A stretch of 40,747 nucleotides of DNA from an uncultured Variovorax sp. (GTDB taxonomy: Bacteria; Pseudomonadota; Gammaproteobacteria; Burkholderiales; Burkholderiaceae), in contig CAMLCW010000003.1 in the NCBI GenBank assembly GCA_946478645.1, positions 1-40,747 of the forward strand. The letters are read 5' to 3'. Position numbers and translations under genes: made by a program. Below are positions 1-8,219 of this stretch, in pieces. Position 1 is the first letter of the stretch; every line of letters begins with the position of its first letter. The notes under the pieces are model-generated. The model ran no database searches. It worked only from the letters and a program-made list of their open reading frames with translations, and was not told the DNA's origin.

Positions 1-2
1 GC

Positions 3-716
3 CTCGCGCCCAAGGGCATGGGCGCATCGAACCCGATTCCCGATGGCTGGGTCGTCGCGCACGACCCGATCCGCGCGATCCGCGAGGGCCGCTACCTGCG
101 CATGCCGGTGCTCGCGGGCAAGACGCGCGACGAGGTCCGGCTGTTCCCGCAGCTGCTCGCGATGCGGCCCGAATTCGGCGGCACGAGCGGACGCCTGCTC
201 GACGACGCCGCGGTGTTTGCGCTGGTGTCGCGCTACGCCCCCGACGCAGCCCCGGCGAGCTCGGTGGCGCAGTGGATTCCGCAGGCCTATCTCCCGGTGG
301 ACCGGCCGCAGACCGGCTTCATCGCGCGCACCGCGGCGCTCGACCGGCTCTGGTTCGATGCGATGCGCAACGACGTGCTCGATGCGCTGCGTTCGCGCCA
401 GCAGGAGGTCTGGGCCTACGACTTCGACTGGGACCGCCTGCCGCCGCCCTTCGATGCCATCTTCGGCGCCGCCCACACCTTCGACCTGCCCTTCGTGTTC
501 GGCAATTTCGGGCCGTCGCTCTACGCGAACATCCTCGCCACGGCGCAGAACCGGCCCGGCCGGCTGGCGCTGTCTGCGCAGATGATGCAAAGCCTCGGCG
601 CTTTCGCGCGGGCGGGCACCCCAGCGCACCCGGGGCTCGGCACGCCGTGGGCGCCCTGGCCGTCGCGCATGGTGTTCGATGCGGACGACGCGAGCGCGCG
701 CGTGTCGGCGAAGTAG
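3..716 (+). CDS. Type B carboxylesterase/lipase family protein, C-terminal part (5' end outside window)
   Basis: The reading frame is open from the left edge and ends at TAG 714-716, giving the last ~237 residues of an alpha/beta-hydrolase of the carboxylesterase type B family. Seen: a 'LAGKTRDEVRLFP' segment, matching the family's 'G.t.DEg..f' block, and 'AAHTFDLPFVFGNF', which matches the region holding the catalytic histidine (as in p-nitrobenzyl esterase). The nucleophile elbow (GESAG) and N-terminus lie upstream. The family hydrolyses carboxylic esters; the substrate cannot be told. An ATG at 18 is in frame, but the upstream codons stay open and the homology does not begin there, so I treat the gene as truncated by the window edge, not as a short protein. 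It converges on the Bug receptor gene ending at 759. Confidence 0.85.
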   Translation, partial: LAPKGMGASNPIPDGWVVAHDPIRAIREGRYLRMPVLAGKTRDEVRLFPQLLAMRPEFGGTSGRLLDDAAVFALVSRYAPDAAPASSVAQWIPQAYLPVDRPQTGFIARTAALDRLWFDAMRNDVLDALRSRQQEVWAYDFDWDRLPPPFDAIFGAAHTFDLPFVFGNFGPSLYANILATAQNRPGRLALSAQMMQSLGAFARAGTPAHPGLGTPWAPWPSRMVFDADDASARVSAK

Positions 717-758
717 CGCAGCGCGGCAACGCCCGCCCGGCCGGCTGTCGTACCCGCG

Positions 759-1718
759 CTATTGACCTGCTTTGGGCAGGTTGAGGCTCTTCACAACGGG
801 GTTCCAGCGTGCGATCTCTGCATTGAGAAGCCGCTCCATGTCTTCAGAACTTCCACCTTGTGGCTCCATGCCGATGGCACGAGCGCGCTCGATGAAGGCC
901 GGATCCGCAAGCACCTCGTTGATCGATTTGTTCAGGCGGAACACCACGTCCTTGGGCGTGGCCGCGGGCGCAGACAGGTAGTACCGCAGCGGTGCCTCGA
1001 AGTCGTATCCGAGCTCCTTGAAGGTCATCGCTTCAGGCACCTGTGGCAGGCGTTTGGTGTCCATCACGCCAAGCACGCGAAATTTTCCCGACTTGATATG
1101 CGGCAAGGAACTCGTGATGGAGGTGCCATACACATCGATGGAATTGCTGAGCATCGCCTGGATGGCGGGTGCGTCGCCGTTGAACGGTATGTGATTGGTG
1201 CGAATGCCAAGCGACTTCTCGAACGCCACGGGTGCCAGGTTGCTCAGGATCGCCGCGCCCGGGGAGCCGCGGTTGATGGCGCCCGGATTGGCCCGGGCAT
1301 AGTCCACCAGTTCCTTGATGTTCTTGTACGGCAGTTCGGTGCGGCCGACGATGATCGTAGGCTGGTACGCCACCTGCGAGACTGCCGTGAAATCCTTCTG
1401 TGGATCGTAGGGCAGCTTGTCGAACAGGATGGTGTTGGTTCCCAGCATGCCGACGAAGGACATGACCAGCGTCTGCCCGTCCGGCCGTGCCTTCGCGACG
1501 TAGTCGGCGGCGACCACCGCGCTGCCGCCGGGCTTGTTCTCGACGATGGTCCGTGTGCCGCGCTTCGTCAGTTCGTCGGCCAGCAGCCGCAGGTAGGAGT
1601 CGGTGCCGCCGCCTGCGGCGAAGGGCACCACGATCCTGGTCGGCTGTTGCTGCGCCATGGCGGCACCGGCCATCGATGCGATCGCCAGAATTGCGAAAAA
1701 GAGTCTGCGGCGGTTCAT
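759..1718 (-). CDS. Bug-family (tripartite tricarboxylate transporter type) periplasmic substrate-binding receptor
   Basis: 319 aa. The start is ATG 1716-1718 because AGGAGA lies just upstream and a clean Sec signal peptide follows (MNRRRLFFAILAIASMAGAAMA, cleaved about residue 22); the longer frame upstream lacks these. The mature part begins 'QQQPTRIVVPFAAGGGTD', the typical Bug opening (VPF.AGG..D), and contains 'VENKPGGSAVVAADYVAKA..DG', a hallmark of the TctC/Bug fold. Bug receptors bind small carboxylates or amides in the periplasm. No TctA/TctB membrane genes are nearby, so this is an orphan receptor, as is common in Comamonadaceae. It is transcribed divergently from the alcohol dehydrogenase at 1925 across a 206-bp gap with inverted repeats, suggesting shared control. 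The ligand is unknown. Confidence 0.9.
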   Translation of the reverse strand: MNRRRLFFAILAIASMAGAAMAQQQPTRIVVPFAAGGGTDSYLRLLADELTKRGTRTIVENKPGGSAVVAADYVAKARPDGQTLVMSFVGMLGTNTILFDKLPYDPQKDFTAVSQVAYQPTIIVGRTELPYKNIKELVDYARANPGAINRGSPGAAILSNLAPVAFEKSLGIRTNHIPFNGDAPAIQAMLSNSIDVYGTSITSSLPHIKSGKFRVLGVMDTKRLPQVPEAMTFKELGYDFEAPLRYYLSAPAATPKDVVFRLNKSINEVLADPAFIERARAIGMEPQGGSSEDMERLLNAEIARWNPVVKSLNLPKAGQ

Positions 1719-1814
1719 GGTGGTCTCCTGTTCTTGTTGGCGCACCTGGCGGGCTGGATGCCAACCCGGGCGCACGAATTATTTCTGTGGGAGGTGCCCG
1801 CGGCTTCTCGTGAG

Positions 1815-1851
1815 GTGCAAACCAACTTTGCACAAGGCTTGAGGTTTGTGC
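1815..1851. promoter_or_regulatory. Operator-like inverted repeats between divergent Bug receptor and alcohol dehydrogenase genes
   Basis: GTGCAAA (1815-1821) and TTTGCAC (1827-1833) form a perfect 7-bp inverted repeat with a 5-bp spacer. The right arm is reused in a second pair, GCACAA (1830-1835) and TTGTGC (1846-1851). Three overlapping half-sites midway between two divergent genes suggest a regulator binding site. The regulator is not identified; the LysR encoded at 6137-7063 is the nearest candidate. Confidence 0.5.
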
Positions 1852-1924
1852 GAAGCGGTCCTCCTACACTGATCGACGCGCGGCCCGGCCGCATTCCCAC
1901 AACCCACACGGAGTCACCAAGACG

Positions 1925-3019
1925 ATGCGAGCAGCAGTCCTCGAAGAATTCGGCCGACCTTTGGTGATTCAGGATGTGTCGATCGGCTCGCCGGGGCCGA
2001 ACGAAGTTCTCTTGAACACCGCGGCCGTCGGTCTGTGCCATAGCGACCTGCACTACATGCAGGGCATGCGCAAGATCCCGCTCCCTGGCGTGCTCGGCCA
2101 CGAAGTGGCCGGCGTCGTCGCGGCGGTCGGCAGCGGCGTCAAGGACCTGCAGCCGGGCGACCACGTGGTCGGCGCGCTTTCGGTGTTCTGCGGCACCTGC
2201 ATGCAGTGCCTGGGGGGCCGGTTCGCTTTGTGCATGGACACGGAGGTCAAGCAGCCTCCCGGGAAGGCCCGGCGGTTGTCGCACGCAGGCCAGCCCGTCA
2301 GTCAGGTATTCAATCTCTCCGGCTTTGCCGAGCAGATGCTCGTGCACCGCAACGCACTCGTGCGGATCCGCAAGGACATGCCGCTCGACCGCGCAGCGCT
2401 GCTGGGCTGCGCGGTCATCACCGGCACTGGCGCGGTGTTCCGCAGCGCCCGGGTACCAGCCGGTGCATCGGTGGCGGTCGTGGGCTGTGGCGGTGTCGGC
2501 TTGGCGGCCGTCAATGGCGCCAGCATCGCTGGTGCGGCGCGGATCATCGCCATCGACAACGTGCCCTCGAAGCTGGAGCTCGCGCGCAGGTTTGGCGCCA
2601 CCGATACTGTGCTCGCGAGCGAGGGCGACGTCGTTGCGAAGGTCGTCGAGCTCACGCAGGGCGGTGTCGAGTTCTCTTTCGAGTGCATCGGGATCGCGGC
2701 CACCGTGGAGCAGTGCTTCAAGATGCTGCAGCCCGGCGGCACTGCCACTGTCGTCGGCCTTTTCGCGCCGGGCGTCAAGGCTTCCATCGAAGCCAGCGAC
2801 TTCTTCCTGGAAAAAAAGATCCACGGCTCGGCGCTGGGCTCTGCCCGCATCCGCGACGACATTCCGCGCCTCATCGAGCTCTACCTGCAGGGCCGCCTGA
2901 ACCTCGATGACCTGGTGTCTCGTCGCATCCGGCTGGAAGACATCAACGAGGGCTTCGCCGCGATGACGCGCGGTGAGGTGGCCCGCAGCGTGATCGTGTT
3001 CGACGGGGTCGGCGCATGA
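1925..3019 (+). CDS. Zinc-dependent alcohol dehydrogenase (medium-chain dehydrogenase/reductase family)
   Basis: 364 aa, full length for a class of NAD-dependent zinc alcohol dehydrogenases. Seen: catalytic zinc ligands Cys38 and 'GHE' (His59-Glu60); structural zinc cysteines 89, 92, 95 and 103 in 'CGTCMQC..grfalC'; Rossmann motif 'VAVVGCGGVGLAA' near residue 175, followed by an acidic residue at the end of the second strand ('IIAIDN'), which favours NAD over NADP. It should oxidise a primary or secondary alcohol to the carbonyl, or reduce the reverse way; the substrate is unknown. It stands alone on the plus strand inside a block of acid/CoA genes and is divergent from a Bug receptor gene. 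An alternative view is an aryl-alcohol or S-hydroxymethylglutathione-type dehydrogenase; residues visible here do not decide. Confidence 0.9.
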   Translation: MRAAVLEEFGRPLVIQDVSIGSPGPNEVLLNTAAVGLCHSDLHYMQGMRKIPLPGVLGHEVAGVVAAVGSGVKDLQPGDHVVGALSVFCGTCMQCLGGRFALCMDTEVKQPPGKARRLSHAGQPVSQVFNLSGFAEQMLVHRNALVRIRKDMPLDRAALLGCAVITGTGAVFRSARVPAGASVAVVGCGGVGLAAVNGASIAGAARIIAIDNVPSKLELARRFGATDTVLASEGDVVAKVVELTQGGVEFSFECIGIAATVEQCFKMLQPGGTATVVGLFAPGVKASIEASDFFLEKKIHGSALGSARIRDDIPRLIELYLQGRLNLDDLVSRRIRLEDINEGFAAMTRGEVARSVIVFDGVGA

Positions 3020-3086
3020 CAGCCGGGCAGCCTTGCACGCCGTGGGGCCTGCTCGGACGAGTCGACATTTAAAGGAAGGTGGCAAG

Positions 3087-3890
3087 TCAGGGAGACTTGC
3101 CCTTGGCCTTCTTGCTCAGGAAGGCATTCATGTGATGCTGCGGCTCGCCCGTGTTGAAGGCCTCGCCGAACTCCGCCACGCTGTTTTCGATCGCTGCGTC
3201 GAGCGTCATCGTCTCCCAGCGGCGAAGCAGGCGCTTTTGCTGGCGCAGCACTGAGCGCCCGATCTGCGAGAACGCATGCGCGACTGCCTCGATCCGCGCA
3301 TCGAGCTGGTCCTGCGGCACGCACTCGCTGATGAGGCCCCAGTCGCGCGCCTGGAGGGCGCTGATGTTCTCGCCGGTCAGCAACATCCAGGACGCCCGCG
3401 TCGTGCCGATCTGCGACGGCATCATGGCCGCATGAATGACCGATGGGATGCCCACCTTGACCTCCGGCATCCCGACCACGGCGTTGTCGGCTGCGATCCT
3501 CAGGTCGCCCGCCATCGCCAACTCCAGGCCACCTCCCAGGGTATGCCCCTCCAGGCGCACGATGACTGGCACCGGAAAGTGGCGGATGGCGTTGCAAAGG
3601 TCGCGCAGACCGCCGATGAACGTTCGGCCGCTCTCGGCGTCGAGGCCCGCCATCTCCTTGATGTCCGCGCCCGCGATGAAGGCCCGCGAGCCACTGCCGC
3701 GCAGAACGACGCAGTTGATGTCTTCATTGCTCGCCAGGTGCTCCAGCGTCTGGATGAGGCCCCGGATCACCGGCGTGCTCAGCACGTTGAGGACGCCGCC
3801 GGCGGTGATGGTGACCACCGCGGTGGCGGGCATCGGGAACGAGACCTCCGCAGGTGCAGCCGTTGCATTCATTTGTTCAGCCGCTGCCAT
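3087..3890 (-). CDS. Enoyl-CoA hydratase/isomerase (crotonase) family protein
   Basis: 267 aa. Crotonase fold: oxyanion-hole segments 'AFIAGADIKEM' (about residues 69-79) and 'LGGGLELAMAGD' (about 117-128), and 'GMPEVKVGIPS' carrying the second catalytic glutamate region. Both acidic positions expected of hydratases appear present. The likely role is hydration or hydrolysis of an acyl-CoA produced by the CoA-transferase two genes upstream. The chosen ATG (3888-3890) overlaps the stop of the Bug receptor gene as TGATG, implying translational coupling; a second in-frame ATG at 3868 is possible. The exact reaction (hydratase, isomerase or hydrolase) cannot be fixed from sequence. Confidence 0.88.
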   Translation of the reverse strand: MAAAEQMNATAAPAEVSFPMPATAVVTITAGGVLNVLSTPVIRGLIQTLEHLASNEDINCVVLRGSGSRAFIAGADIKEMAGLDAESGRTFIGGLRDLCNAIRHFPVPVIVRLEGHTLGGGLELAMAGDLRIAADNAVVGMPEVKVGIPSVIHAAMMPSQIGTTRASWMLLTGENISALQARDWGLISECVPQDQLDARIEAVAHAFSQIGRSVLRQQKRLLRRWETMTLDAAIENSVAEFGEAFNTGEPQHHMNAFLSKKAKGKSP

Positions 3891-4867
3891 CACATCTTCT
3901 CGAAGGCGATGTCCTGGACGAGCTTGGCCCACGTCTTGTTCGAGCGTTCCACCATTTCCTTGAACTGCTGCGGCGTCGTGTAGTCGATGATGGCGCCTTG
4001 GTCCTGGATCGTCTTCTTCATGCCCGGGTTCTCCAGCGCTTTCCTGGCTGCAGCGCTCAGCTTGGCAAGGACCGACGGATTCAGGCCCTTGGGCGCACCG
4101 ATGCCATACCAGGACATGTTGTTCATCGGCTTCAGGCCAACCTCGGCGAAGGTTGGGACATTGGGCAACTGGGGCAGACGCTCCGGGCTCGAAACGGCCA
4201 GCGGGCGCAACTTGCCGCCGGCGATCAGCCCGCCAGAGGAAGGCATGTTGTCGAACACAACGTCGATCTGGCCGGACATCAGGTCGTTCAAGGCCGGGCC
4301 CAGGCCTTTGTACGGCACGTGGGTGAGCTGGGTCTTGGTCGTGCTTCCAAAAAGCGCGCCACTCAGGTGGCTGTAGCCGCCGTTGCCCGACGAGCCGTAG
4401 TTCAGCTTGGCCGGCGCTTTCGTCGCGGCGTCGATGACATCCTGGACGCTCTTGTAGCTCGAGGACGGGTTCACCACCATCACACCGGGAACGTTGGCAA
4501 TGTTGCTGATGGGCGTGAAGTCCTTGACGGGGTCGTAGGCCCGGGTGGCATACACGTTCGGGTTCACGGCATGGGAGCTTTCCACCATCATCACCAGCGT
4601 GTAGCCGTCCGCGGGCTGGGTGGCCGCGAAGCTCGATCCGGTGCTGCCGCCGGCCCCGGGCTTGTTTTCGACCACCACCGACTGACCGAGCGCTTCGCCA
4701 AGGTAGCGCGCCATGACGCGGCCGATCACATCGGTCGCACCACCCACCGCATAGGGAACGATCAGGCGAACGGGGCGCTCCGGATACGATGAGGCGTCTG
4801 CCGCCTGCGCCATCGGGAGGGCGCTCATGCACAGCGCCAGGGACAATATCGTTCTCGAGAGTTTCAC
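3890..4867 (-). CDS. Bug-family periplasmic substrate-binding receptor
   Basis: 325 aa from a GTG start at 4865-4867. This GTG overlaps the TGA of the CoA-transferase gene (GTGA), has GGAG six to seven bases upstream, and gives a textbook signal peptide (KLSRTILSLALCMSALPMAQA). An in-frame ATG at 4879 would add four residues and lacks a good ribosome site. The mature part has 'RPVRLIVPYAVGGATD' and 'VVENKPGAGGSTGSSFAA', both Bug signatures. It is coupled upstream to a CoA-transferase and downstream to a crotonase, so the ligand is probably the carboxylic acid that these enzymes activate and degrade. No TctAB partners are present. It resembles the receptors at 759 and 37808 only at family level. 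Confidence 0.9.
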   Translation of the reverse strand: MKLSRTILSLALCMSALPMAQAADASSYPERPVRLIVPYAVGGATDVIGRVMARYLGEALGQSVVVENKPGAGGSTGSSFAATQPADGYTLVMMVESSHAVNPNVYATRAYDPVKDFTPISNIANVPGVMVVNPSSSYKSVQDVIDAATKAPAKLNYGSSGNGGYSHLSGALFGSTTKTQLTHVPYKGLGPALNDLMSGQIDVVFDNMPSSGGLIAGGKLRPLAVSSPERLPQLPNVPTFAEVGLKPMNNMSWYGIGAPKGLNPSVLAKLSAAARKALENPGMKKTIQDQGAIIDYTTPQQFKEMVERSNKTWAKLVQDIAFEKM

Positions 4868-6027
4868 TGCTGTCTCCATTCTTTGAAAGTTGATCGGCCC
4901 AGCGCCGGCGGTGGCTGGACCGTGTTTTTGTCGTCGGGCAAGACCATGGGATTGCGCACGAGCTTGAGCGTCCCGAACGTCGGATGCGCGACGGTCTGCA
5001 GCATCTGACGGTGAACGACCTGCGGATGCTCGAAAACCTGCGCCATGGTGTGGATGTTTCCCCAGGAGATGCCGCGCGAATCCAGCGCCTCCCCCAAAGG
5101 CTTTGCGCACCAGCGCTTCATGGCGTCCCGAAGGAGCGGACGAAGCTCACGCATGTGGGTCAGGCGGCCCGCGTTGCTGGCAAACCGCGGATCCAGATGC
5201 CATTGACTCTCCATGAGCGCACAGAACGACGCGAACTGCTTGTCGTTGCCGATGGCCAGGATGATGTGGCCGTCCGCGCATTCGAAGACTTCGTAGGGCG
5301 CCAGGTTCGGGTGGGCGTTGCCGCTGCGCGTCGGGCTTTGTCCAGAGACCAGGTAATTGGCGCCCTGGTTCGCGTTCATGGCCACCGACACGTCGAAGAG
5401 TGCAATGTCCAGGTGCTGCCCCGTGCCGGTTCGTCCGCGCTCGATCAGTGCGGCCAGCACCGCGCTCGTCGCATACATTCCCGTCATGAGGTCGACGACC
5501 GCGACGCCGGCGCGAAGCGGTCCTGCACCCGCCTCGCCGTCGGGTATGCCGGTGTAGCCCATGAGGCCACCCATGCCCTGGAAGATGTAGTCGTAGCCCG
5601 GCTTGTGAGCAAACGGGCCGGTTTGCCCGAAGCCGGTCACGGACAGGTAGATCAGCCGTGGATTTACCTTGGCCATGCTTTCGAAGTCCAGGCCGTGGCG
5701 CGCGAGATCCCCGACCTTGTAGTTCTCGACCAGGACATCGGCTTCACGGATCTGCTGGATCAGCCATTCACGCTCGGTAGGGCGGGCGAAGTCGAGGGTG
5801 ACTGAGTGTTTGCCGCGATTGCACGACAGGAAATAGGCGGAGACTTGCTCGCCGGTTTCGCCGACCACGAAGGGCGGGCCCCAGCTGCGGGTGTCGTCGC
5901 CCACTTGCGGGCGCTCGATCTTCAAGACGTCGGCACCGAGGTCCGCAAGGTTCTGGGTGCACCACGGACCCGCCAGGATTCTCGACAGGTCGACGACACG
6001 GACCCCGCTGAGCGCGTTTGCAAGCAT
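4864..6027 (-). CDS. CaiB/BaiF family (class III) CoA-transferase
   Basis: 387 aa. The start ATG 6025-6027 is preceded by GGAG at six-base spacing; a longer frame to 6066 has no such site. It opens with 'LSGVRVVDLSRILAGPWC', the typical class III start, and contains 'GPLRAGVAVVDLMTG', in which Asp179 aligns with the catalytic aspartate that forms the acyl-anhydride intermediate in formyl-CoA transferase. It should move CoA from an acyl-CoA donor to an organic acid. The next genes are a Bug receptor (overlapping) and a crotonase, which together read as uptake, activation and hydration of an acid. The LysR gene 110 bp upstream on the same strand is the likely regulator. Substrate unknown; succinyl-CoA-dependent activation of a small dicarboxylate or aromatic acid would fit. 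Confidence 0.92.
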   Translation of the reverse strand: MLANALSGVRVVDLSRILAGPWCTQNLADLGADVLKIERPQVGDDTRSWGPPFVVGETGEQVSAYFLSCNRGKHSVTLDFARPTEREWLIQQIREADVLVENYKVGDLARHGLDFESMAKVNPRLIYLSVTGFGQTGPFAHKPGYDYIFQGMGGLMGYTGIPDGEAGAGPLRAGVAVVDLMTGMYATSAVLAALIERGRTGTGQHLDIALFDVSVAMNANQGANYLVSGQSPTRSGNAHPNLAPYEVFECADGHIILAIGNDKQFASFCALMESQWHLDPRFASNAGRLTHMRELRPLLRDAMKRWCAKPLGEALDSRGISWGNIHTMAQVFEHPQVVHRQMLQTVAHPTFGTLKLVRNPMVLPDDKNTVQPPPALGRSTFKEWRQQ

Positions 6028-6136
6028 TCTTTCTCCGATAACTGACGCCGATTCTTGGCGCAGCACATCGGAGGGTCAATTGAGCAGTATCAAAGTGAGC
6101 GTTCGTGAAAGTTGGACGCGGCCGAGAAGCGCCCCG

Positions 6137-7063
6137 TCACTGCGCGCCGCCGCTCGCCTGTCGCGTCGCTGCGACCAGGGGATCGTCGAGCAGAAAGTCC
6201 ACGCATGCCTTGATGAAGTCCGGGAAGCGCGCATCGGCTCGGACGGCAAGGTTGAGTTCACGGCGTGCCCATGGCTCGTCAAGGGCAAGCCGTGCGACCC
6301 GGTGCGGCGCCTGGCGATGCTCGAGAACGCTGCTGGGAACCATGGCAATCCCCACACCCGCAGCAACGAGCGAGAGCACGGCTTCGAACCCCTGTGCATG
6401 CAACCGCGCCGTGACTGTTCTGCCTTGCCTGGCGGCCGCGTCGCGAAGGAACAGGTAGTTGCTGCTGTCGCGATGCATGCAAACAAATTCAAAGTCCAGG
6501 GCGTCACCCAGACGTACGGACGGACGCGTCGAGATCTCGTGCTCCGGCGGCGCAACGATGACCAGCTGGTCGATCGCGTAGGGGTGGATGGCCAAGCCCT
6601 GGACATCGGTCTTGCCCGCGAAGATCCCGATGTCCGCCTCGCGGGCGAGCACCGCGGCCGGAATGGTCTCGCTCTGGCGCTCCTCGACATCCGCATCGAT
6701 GCCCGGGTGAGCGACCAGGAAACGCCCCAGCGTCTGCGTGACGAAGCTGTTCAGTGCGCTGCTGTTGGCGATGATGCGGACGTGGCCCTTGATGCCGGAG
6801 ATGAACAGGCGCACATCGCCCTGCATTCTTTCGACGTCTTCGAAGATGTCTCGAACGTGCGCAAGGACCGCCTCGCCGGCTCGGGTCAATTCCATGCCGC
6901 GCGAGTTGCGCTCGAACAGGGGCGTACCAAGGGCCTGCTCCAGGTTCTTGAGCCGGTAGCTGGCTGCCGAACTGGTGATGAACAAGGCTGCAGCTGCCGC
7001 GGTCAGGCTTTTTGCCTCGGCGATCTCCAGGAAGAGCCGAAGATCCGTGAGTTCGTATCGCAT
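6137..7063 (-). CDS. LysR-family transcriptional regulator
   Basis: 308 aa, standard LysR length. N-terminal winged helix-turn-helix at about residues 4-62 ('LRLFLEIAEAKSLTAAAAAL..SSAASYRLKNLEQALG'-like pattern, then 'PLFERNSRGMELTRAGE'), followed by a periplasmic-binding-protein-like effector domain (about 90-300). Unusually for a LysR with a neighbouring target, it lies on the same strand upstream of the CoA-transferase operon instead of divergent from it. The gap of 109 bp leaves room for a separate promoter. Its most likely targets are the CoA-transferase operon and perhaps the divergent Bug/alcohol dehydrogenase pair; the effector is unknown. Confidence 0.92.
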   Translation of the reverse strand: MRYELTDLRLFLEIAEAKSLTAAAAALFITSSAASYRLKNLEQALGTPLFERNSRGMELTRAGEAVLAHVRDIFEDVERMQGDVRLFISGIKGHVRIIANSSALNSFVTQTLGRFLVAHPGIDADVEERQSETIPAAVLAREADIGIFAGKTDVQGLAIHPYAIDQLVIVAPPEHEISTRPSVRLGDALDFEFVCMHRDSSNYLFLRDAAARQGRTVTARLHAQGFEAVLSLVAAGVGIAMVPSSVLEHRQAPHRVARLALDEPWARRELNLAVRADARFPDFIKACVDFLLDDPLVAATRQASGGAQ

Positions 7064-7199
7064 GGAATGGTCGGATTCTATGATCCAGAGGTGCCGAACT
7101 GACGAGCCGGCGCTGCGCAGGTGGCCGGGCTTCCTGTAGGTCCGCGGCTACCCGCTCCAACGGCGCACTCGCACGAGAGCGCGTCGTCAAGGTGCCAGA

Positions 7200-8219
7200 G
7201 TGGCGAAACTCTGGAGCGATCTCTTGGACAAGACCACGTCTTCCTCCTCCTCTTCTTCTGCGCCGTCCAAGGCCGGGCAGCTCCTGCGCCTGTGCAAGGA
7301 CGCGGTCATGGCGTGGATCGACGACCTCGCGCCGAGCATGGGCGCGGCCATCGCCTACTACACCACCTTTTCGCTCGCACCCTTGCTCGTGATCGTGATT
7401 GCCGTGGCAGGAACCATCTTCGGACCGGAAGCGGTGCAGGGACAGATCGCCGCGCAGCTCTCCGACCTCATCGGCCAGGAGGGCGCGGTCGCGGTGCAGG
7501 GGCTCATCCGCAGCGCCAGCGAGCCGTCGCGCGGACTGGTCGCGGGCGCGGTCAGCGTCGTCGTGCTGCTCGTCGGTGCGACCACGGTGTTTGCGGAGCT
7601 GCAGTCGGCGCTCGACCGCATCTGGCACGTGCCCGAGCGCGCGAAGCCGCAGGGCGTGTGGGGCATCCTGCGCGCGCGCGTGCTCTCGTTCGGGCTGATC
7701 CTCGGCCTCGCGTTCCTGCTGATGGTGTCGCTGATCGTGAGCACGGGCCTCGCCGCGCTGGGCAGCTGGAGCGAGGGCCTGTTCCCCGGCTGGGAAGTGC
7801 TGCTGCAGGCGGTGAACGTGCTGGTGTCGCTCGCGATCCTCACTTTGCTCTTCGCGATGATCTTCAAGCTCATGCCGAGCAGCCCGATCGCATGGCGCGA
7901 CGTCTGGATCGGCGCGGGTGTCACCGCGGTGCTGTTCGAGGTCGGCAAGGTGCTGATCGGGCTCTACATCGGCAAGAGCGGTGTGCGCGAGTCGCTCGCG
8001 GCGGCGGGCTCGTTCGTGGTGCTGCTCGCCTGGGTGTACTACGCGGCGCAGATCTTTCTGCTGGGCGCGGAGTTCACCAAGGTCTATGCGAGCGCGCACG
8101 GCTCGGTGGCGGCGACGCGCGCCCAGGCGGCCACGCAACATGCGGCGCGGCAGGTGGAGGCCGGTACGGATGCGGTGGCGCCCGGTAGCGATGCAGCGCG
8201 CTCGCCTCACGCCCCGTAA
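7200..8219 (+). CDS. YihY/BrkB family inner-membrane protein
   Basis: 339 aa. After a serine-rich N-terminus (a run of seven Ser near residues 14-20) comes the family opening 'AWIDDLAPSMGAAIAYYTTFSLAPLL', then about six hydrophobic segments across residues 45-290 and 'AWVYYAAQIFLLGAEFTKVYA', the conserved last transmembrane block. The family was once called ribonuclease BN, which was a misassignment; the function is unknown. The start used is GTG 7200 with AAGGTG upstream; the ATG at 7309 would drop the serine-rich leader. The 3' end overlaps the end of the convergent molybdenum subunit gene by 13 bp. It stands alone as a transcription unit. Confidence 0.88.
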   Translation: MAKLWSDLLDKTTSSSSSSSAPSKAGQLLRLCKDAVMAWIDDLAPSMGAAIAYYTTFSLAPLLVIVIAVAGTIFGPEAVQGQIAAQLSDLIGQEGAVAVQGLIRSASEPSRGLVAGAVSVVVLLVGATTVFAELQSALDRIWHVPERAKPQGVWGILRARVLSFGLILGLAFLLMVSLIVSTGLAALGSWSEGLFPGWEVLLQAVNVLVSLAILTLLFAMIFKLMPSSPIAWRDVWIGAGVTAVLFEVGKVLIGLYIGKSGVRESLAAAGSFVVLLAWVYYAAQIFLLGAEFTKVYASAHGSVAATRAQAATQHAARQVEAGTDAVAPGSDAARSPHAP

